Below, in pieces: positions 59,210 to 64,000 of a stretch of 64,000 bases of DNA. Source of the DNA: Alphaproteobacteria bacterium (GTDB lineage: Bacteria; Pseudomonadota; Alphaproteobacteria; SHVV01); assembly GCA_016869275.1 (NCBI GenBank), contig VGEO01000003.1, positions 1 to 64,000 of the forward strand, given 5' to 3'. The translations under genes were made by a program, and so were the position numbers. Under the pieces are notes generated by a model. That model made no database searches and was not told the DNA's origin. It saw only the letters and a program-made list of their open reading frames with translations. Numbering within the stretch: the stretch's first letter is position 1; each line of letters starts with the position of its first letter.

Positions 59210-62200
59210 CTAATTGGCGGCGGCCGACTTGCGCTCGCCCGGTTTCGCCGGCACGAACTCGCGCGGGCGGATTTCCTCGTGGGTGAACCACGGCCGCCCC
59301 TGCGCGTCGAGATAGAACTTTTCCATCTCTTTTTTCGTGAAAGGCCGCGATCCGAGCCGTCCGAACACCGCGATCTGGCCGCCGGTTTCGTCGACCGCGC
59401 GGTCGCGCTCGAGGCCCTTGGAGAGCGAGAGCGCCGGCCAGCGCGTCTTGCGCCAGGCAATGAGCTCGGGCTTCACCTCGGGGCTGAAGCCGTAGAAATT
59501 GGGCTGCGTCTCGGGCGAGAACAGCTGGATCACCTTGAGCCCGTTCCGGCCGTCGGCGACGTAAGCGAACAGCGACGCATTGGTCGCACCGACCGTTACG
59601 TCGCGCGCGTCGCTGATCGCGCCACCGGCCGTGAACTTCATGTAGACCGTTGGTTTGCGCGGTTTCTCGATATCGATGATGACCAAGCCTTCGGCGCCGG
59701 CCGCTACATAGGCGTAGGTGCGGACCGGCCAAACGCGGTTCGCACCTTTGAGCGGAATTGTCGCCTCGGGAACCGCCGCGGGTTTCGCCATGTTGCTCAC
59801 GTCGAACACCTTGAATCCCTCGGCATCGGTAGCAAACAAGTAGCGGAACTGCAGCGCGGTCGAGGTGCCGTTCCGAAGCGGCAGCACGCCCTCGATCTTG
59901 GGCTTCAATGGATCGTCGAGGTTGAGGACGACGAGGCCGGCGTCAGCGACGATGTAGGTGTAGTAGCCGGCCATGGTGATGTGGCGGGCGCCCTTCAGGA
60001 TGCCGTTCTCGTTCCAGGTGAGGGCGCGAGTGAGGAAATTGTTGCGCGGCTCGCCGTCGGCCAACGTGTTGACGTCGGTGACGATCAGCCCTTCCTCGGC
60101 GTCGGTGATGAAAACGTAGTTGTAGATCGGGTGGAACGGCTGCTCCTGGTTCTCGACCCGCATCAGGTCGCCCTTGTTACGGGCGGCGTGTATGTTCTGC
60201 GCGTTGCCCGGCACTGCGACGCAGGTCGCGTTCTTGCTCGCGATGTGGGTGTCGTGGCCCAGGGGGCCGAACGGCGCCGAGATGATCCGCTGGGAGATGC
60301 CCTTGTTGCCGATCGAGGCGACGTCGTAGACGCGGTAGCCCGAGCGGCCCTCGGCGACGTGGAGATACTCGCCGCGGAGCTGGAGACACCCCGACCGGTT
60401 CGAGCGGTGCGAGGTCGCGGCAAAGTCGAACTCCAACTCGCGGCCGCGATCCAAGTGCTGCTGGTAATAATCGGGGTAGGCATACTTATGGAGGTAGCTG
60501 CCGATCACTGCCTGCGGTTCGTCGAACTCGGTGACCTTGATCGCCTCGATACCGCCCTCCTCGCCGACATAGGCGTGCCAACCGACGAAGGTTGGGAAGT
60601 TGGTGCCGATCGCGAGCGTGTTGGCCATGATCGCGTTGTTGTCGTCGTCGATCGACAAGTGGCAGTCGTTGCAGGTCTTGGTCTCGGTCTTCCGCTCGGT
60701 GTGCGGGAAGTGCGGCGCGAACGCCTGGCTCGAATAGCCGGGCGCCGCGATCGGCGGCTGCTGCACGTAGATGCGCTCGCGGTTGATGTTCTGCGAGGAC
60801 AGCACTAATGCCGAGGTCGAACGGACCGGTGCGACCTTGTTGCCCTTGGTGGTCTGGTGGCGGCCCAAGTGGAAGACGTCGTCGCGCGCGACCTGCGGGT
60901 TATAGGTCGCATAGTTCCGGAGCACGCGGCCTTCGTACTTGTGGGACGCCGTCTTCCAGTTAGCCTGGATCGGCAGGTGGCAGCCGGCGCAGCTCGTGGT
61001 CCACGAGAGATGGCAGGTGAAGCACAGCATCTCGTCATCCTTGTGGGCGCGATCGTCCCTGGCGACGCCGGGGCCCCACTTCAAGGACGCGGTATCCTTG
61101 GACATCAACTTGGCGCGCGCGGCCTTGGGGTTGTACTCCTTGTGGTCGGGATCGACGGTCTGCTTGACCAGGCTCATCTCCCACTCGAGGTTGGGCCACA
61201 GCGCCGAGCGCTGGATCAGCGTATCGCCGCGCCATTCGAAGCGCCGTCGCCCGTCGCCCAGGCGAATGAGCGAGAGGTCGTAGCCTCCACGCAGCGCCGC
61301 CGGACCGCTCGTGACCAAGGTCGGCAATTTGTCGACCGTGCCGTGGCAGTCGGCGCAATCGATCTCGACCGCGTTGGCGACCTCGGTCTGGATGTAGCCG
61401 TTGCCGTGCGCATCCTGGGCGAAGTGGCAGTCGATGCAGTGCATGCCCTTGTCGACGTGGATCGAGGACATGTGCACGGCCTTCTTGAATTTCTGCGGAT
61501 CGTCGTTCGAGACGATCTTGCCGTCGGCGTCCAGCAGGTTGCCCTTGCGGTCGCGTTTATAGATGGCGCGGAAGTTCCAGCCGTGGCCGTGGTAATCGGC
61601 GAACTGGGTGTCCTTGTTCTTGGGATTGACGTCGGTCCAGACGTTTTTCATGAAGTCGACGTCGCCCCACAGGCCGCGGATCGCCGCTTCCTCGGGATTG
61701 CGTTCGTTGATCTTCCGGATCTCGGCGTTCGACGGGTATTTCTGCTGCTTCGGCCACATGTTGGGCGCGTCCGACTCGTAATCCCACATCGTGTAGCCCA
61801 TGAAGCTGTTCACGAAGATGTTGGGCTGGTGCATGTGGCAAACGATGCACTGCGCGGTCGGGATCTGGCGCGAGAATTCGTGCCGGATCGGATGGCCTTC
61901 CTCGTCCTTGGGAATGGTCGGGTCGATGGTCTGGGTCTTGCCCTCGTGGCCGTAGATCGAATAGGGGCCGGAGTGGCGCGGATCGCGGTCGTTGGCGTAG
62001 ACGATGTGGCAGCCGCCACAGCCCGAGGTCCGGTAGTCGCCGGGCTGGTCGTTGGTTCCCATGAACCACATGAACGGGTCGTTGAGGCGCGTCTTGTGGA
62101 TGTTGAGCACCGGGACGGCAATGCGTAAGCCGGTGCCGGGGCCGCGCATCGACTGGCGGATGTCGGGGCGGCCCGGCTCCTCGAGCCGCTGAATCTGGCC

Positions 62201-63085
62201 GAGCGAGTTGGGCAACCCGATCTCGGGGAATTGGGTGACGATGTTGCGGCCGCCGCGCTCGAAGATGCGGAAGATGTCGCCGGGCGGAATGGTCTCGAAG
62301 GCGGGCAGCGGCACCAGCTTCTCGATGATGCCCCACTTCTTCATGTCGGGGGTGTAGCCCGGGCTGGTGATCGCGGCTGGCTGGCCGTCACGGGTATAGG
62401 CCTCGCCGACGATGTAGTTCTTGAACGGCAGGATGCCGTTGTTATACGCGCCGCCGCCCCACAGCATGGCGCCGGTCGACATCAGGTGCCGCTCGGCCGC
62501 CTGGATGATCGGCAGGTGGCAGGCCCCGCAGGCTTCGCGGGCGATCCGGTAGTCGGACGGATTGACGAAGCGGACATACTCGGGGCTTTCCTTGTTGAGA
62601 AGCGTATAGCCGCCCTCGGGGTTGCGGCTGCGCGGGTAGCCCCAGGTCTCGGGCATCCGCGGCATCACGTGTGCCTTCTGCATCGCCCCGACATAGGCAG
62701 CATCGCCGAACAGCAACGGGTCGATTGCGCCGTGGTGGGCCTCTTCACCCGGCTTATGGTGAAGCGCGGCCTTTTCCTTCTTGTAGGTGCGCTCGTACTT
62801 CGATCCTTCCGGCTTGCGCACCGCCGCGTCGCCGCCGTGGCAGTCGGTACAGCCCAGCACGATCGCCGGGTTGGCGTGCATCGTCTTCTGGTCGGTCGCG
62901 GTGTGGCAGGTCATGCAGCCGGCGCTCTTGGCGTCGGCTTGGGCTTGGGTTTGCGATGCCGGCGCCGGCGGCGCGGTCACGTATTTGATGTCGAGCGGCT
63001 TCTCGCCTTCAGAGGCGAAGCCCACTCCCGCCAGGGTCACGCCCAGGGCGACGGTCGCGGCAATGACGAAGCGCATCGCGGTCAT
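59210..63085 (-). CDS. decaheme cytochrome c fused to C-terminal LVIVD-type beta-propeller
   Basis: Signal peptide MRFVIAATVALGVTLAGVGFA; ten CXXCH (CMTCH, CTDCH, CGACH, CGGCH, CIVCH, CIDCH, CADCH, CFTCH, CAGCH, CNDCH); then about six LVIVD-like units (e.g. YNYVFITDAEEGLIVTDVNTL, TYAYVAAGAEGLVIIDIEKPRKP). Confidence 0.9.
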   Translation of the reverse strand: MTAMRFVIAATVALGVTLAGVGFASEGEKPLDIKYVTAPPAPASQTQAQADAKSAGCMTCHTATDQKTMHANPAIVLGCTDCHGGDAAVRKPEGSKYERTYKKEKAALHHKPGEEAHHGAIDPLLFGDAAYVGAMQKAHVMPRMPETWGYPRSRNPEGGYTLLNKESPEYVRFVNPSDYRIAREACGACHLPIIQAAERHLMSTGAMLWGGGAYNNGILPFKNYIVGEAYTRDGQPAAITSPGYTPDMKKWGIIEKLVPLPAFETIPPGDIFRIFERGGRNIVTQFPEIGLPNSLGQIQRLEEPGRPDIRQSMRGPGTGLRIAVPVLNIHKTRLNDPFMWFMGTNDQPGDYRTSGCGGCHIVYANDRDPRHSGPYSIYGHEGKTQTIDPTIPKDEEGHPIRHEFSRQIPTAQCIVCHMHQPNIFVNSFMGYTMWDYESDAPNMWPKQQKYPSNAEIRKINERNPEEAAIRGLWGDVDFMKNVWTDVNPKNKDTQFADYHGHGWNFRAIYKRDRKGNLLDADGKIVSNDDPQKFKKAVHMSSIHVDKGMHCIDCHFAQDAHGNGYIQTEVANAVEIDCADCHGTVDKLPTLVTSGPAALRGGYDLSLIRLGDGRRRFEWRGDTLIQRSALWPNLEWEMSLVKQTVDPDHKEYNPKAARAKLMSKDTASLKWGPGVARDDRAHKDDEMLCFTCHLSWTTSCAGCHLPIQANWKTASHKYEGRVLRNYATYNPQVARDDVFHLGRHQTTKGNKVAPVRSTSALVLSSQNINRERIYVQQPPIAAPGYSSQAFAPHFPHTERKTETKTCNDCHLSIDDDNNAIMANTLAIGTNFPTFVGWHAYVGEEGGIEAIKVTEFDEPQAVIGSYLHKYAYPDYYQQHLDRGRELEFDFAATSHRSNRSGCLQLRGEYLHVAEGRSGYRVYDVASIGNKGISQRIISAPFGPLGHDTHIASKNATCVAVPGNAQNIHAARNKGDLMRVENQEQPFHPIYNYVFITDAEEGLIVTDVNTLADGEPRNNFLTRALTWNENGILKGARHITMAGYYTYIVADAGLVVLNLDDPLKPKIEGVLPLRNGTSTALQFRYLFATDAEGFKVFDVSNMAKPAAVPEATIPLKGANRVWPVRTYAYVAAGAEGLVIIDIEKPRKPTVYMKFTAGGAISDARDVTVGATNASLFAYVADGRNGLKVIQLFSPETQPNFYGFSPEVKPELIAWRKTRWPALSLSKGLERDRAVDETGGQIAVFGRLGSRPFTKKEMEKFYLDAQGRPWFTHEEIRPREFVPAKPGERKSAAAN

Positions 63086-63087
63086 CC

Positions 63088-64000
63088 CTAGTAGGTCAAG
63101 ATCAGGTTGGCGAGCACGGAATAGAAGAAATCCTCGCTGTCGTTTCGCGCACGGTAGATGTCCCTGAAACCGTCGCCCGGCACCAGCACTGCCGCCGACA
63201 GCCGCCCGACGATGTTCTGGATGAAAGTCGGGCGATAGATCAGCGCGATCGACAGGTCATAGCCGATCTCGTCATCGATCGCGTTCTGGTTGCGCAGGAA
63301 TTCGAGCGAATCGGTGGTGTCGAACGAGAGCCGGTTGAAGTTGGTCGAGACACGGAACTCGGGCGTGATATCGAAGTCGGTGCCGACGCCCAACAGGATC
63401 AGGCCGGGGTTGATGAAGTTCGACTGGCCGTGCTCCTTCGAGGTGCGCAGATCGGTGAGCATGCCGTTGCGCGGCGTGAGCGCGATGCCGCCGCCGCCGA
63501 TGAAGGGGATCTGCTGACGTATGAAATAGCTGGTGTCGGCACCGGCGAACTGTGGGTTCTCGAAGATCGCCGAGAAGCCGCTGGCCTTGCCGTCGGTCGG
63601 GTCGTTGTCGCCGGAGGCGTACGCGGCTTGGGCACGCACGCGAACCCAGCTGAAGTCCCACGATACTTCGGCGGCGGCGAAATAGGCGCGAATGTCGGCG
63701 CTCGAGCCGTCGCCGGCATACTGGTTGTGGTCGTCCTTGCCGAAGGCATAGTAGAGCGAGCCGGTCAGGTTGAGCCGGCCGAAATGGCCGTCGCCGTTCA
63801 ACCCCGCGTAGGTCACGCGGTACTTTCGCGGCCGCTGGTCGCCGAGCGGCGCCGGACGTTCCTGGAACTCGTTCTCGTTGAAGAACGGCCGGCGGTCGTT
63901 CTCGCGATTGTCGTTGTGCGCGACCACGGCTTGGCTGGTGAACCCGAGCACCGGCCAATCCTGGCGGAACAAGTTGACGAAGTAGATGTCGTCGTCGCGC
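63088..64000 (-). CDS. outer-membrane beta-barrel protein, N-terminus beyond window end
   Basis: Alternating amphipathic strands (GRLNLTGSLYYAFG, IRAYFAAAEVSWDFSWVRVRAQAAYASG, FRVSTNFNRLSF), C-terminal aromatic NLILTY. Frame open to base 64000 (RDDDIYFVNLFRQDWPVLGFTSQ). Confidence 0.75.
   Translation of the reverse strand, partial: RDDDIYFVNLFRQDWPVLGFTSQAVVAHNDNRENDRRPFFNENEFQERPAPLGDQRPRKYRVTYAGLNGDGHFGRLNLTGSLYYAFGKDDHNQYAGDGSSADIRAYFAAAEVSWDFSWVRVRAQAAYASGDNDPTDGKASGFSAIFENPQFAGADTSYFIRQQIPFIGGGGIALTPRNGMLTDLRTSKEHGQSNFINPGLILLGVGTDFDITPEFRVSTNFNRLSFDTTDSLEFLRNQNAIDDEIGYDLSIALIYRPTFIQNIVGRLSAAVLVPGDGFRDIYRARNDSEDFFYSVLANLILTY

Noticed and set aside
58003-59460. 5' extension of the glycosyltransferase
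   Set aside because: Extension is Arg/Ser-rich and lies within the decaheme gene; start at 59184 gives a canonical N-terminus.

Overview
This is 64 kb of high-GC, gene-dense sequence. Gene content suggests an alphaproteobacterial, Rhodospirillales-like chromosome; that taxonomy is an inference, not tested. The left and middle (about 1-42 kb) are mostly housekeeping and catabolic genes: E2/E3 of a 2-oxoacid dehydrogenase, SCO1, acyl-CoA dehydrogenases with family III CoA-transferases, a YbbA/YbbP-type ABC system beside tesA, Sir2, acetoacetyl-CoA synthetase, a Rieske fusion protein, rlmN, mug, argG, folD and one tRNA-Ala(CGC). The right part (about 42-64 kb) is the most interesting. It holds a complete type II secretion locus (gspO-E-F-G-H-I-J-K-L-M-C/N-D). 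On one side are a MORN-repeat protein with a secretin-N0-like domain and a secreted IPT+PPC protein. On the other side are a c554-like multiheme cytochrome and an apparent operon of an outer-membrane beta-barrel (truncated by the window end), a 1291-aa decaheme cytochrome fused to an LVIVD beta-propeller, and a glycosyltransferase. I propose this as a candidate porin-cytochrome / extracellular electron transfer system with its own secretion machine. I also found several degraded or recoded genes missed by a plain ORF scan: a frameshifted DUF2927 gene, a membrane protein with an in-frame amber codon, a 5'-truncated vapC and a 3'-truncated DUF167 gene. Also notable are a 24-bp tandem repeat that builds a basic N-terminal extension on mug and a pair of small uncharacterised paralogues. 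All calls come from reading the sequence and supplied translations; no database search was run.
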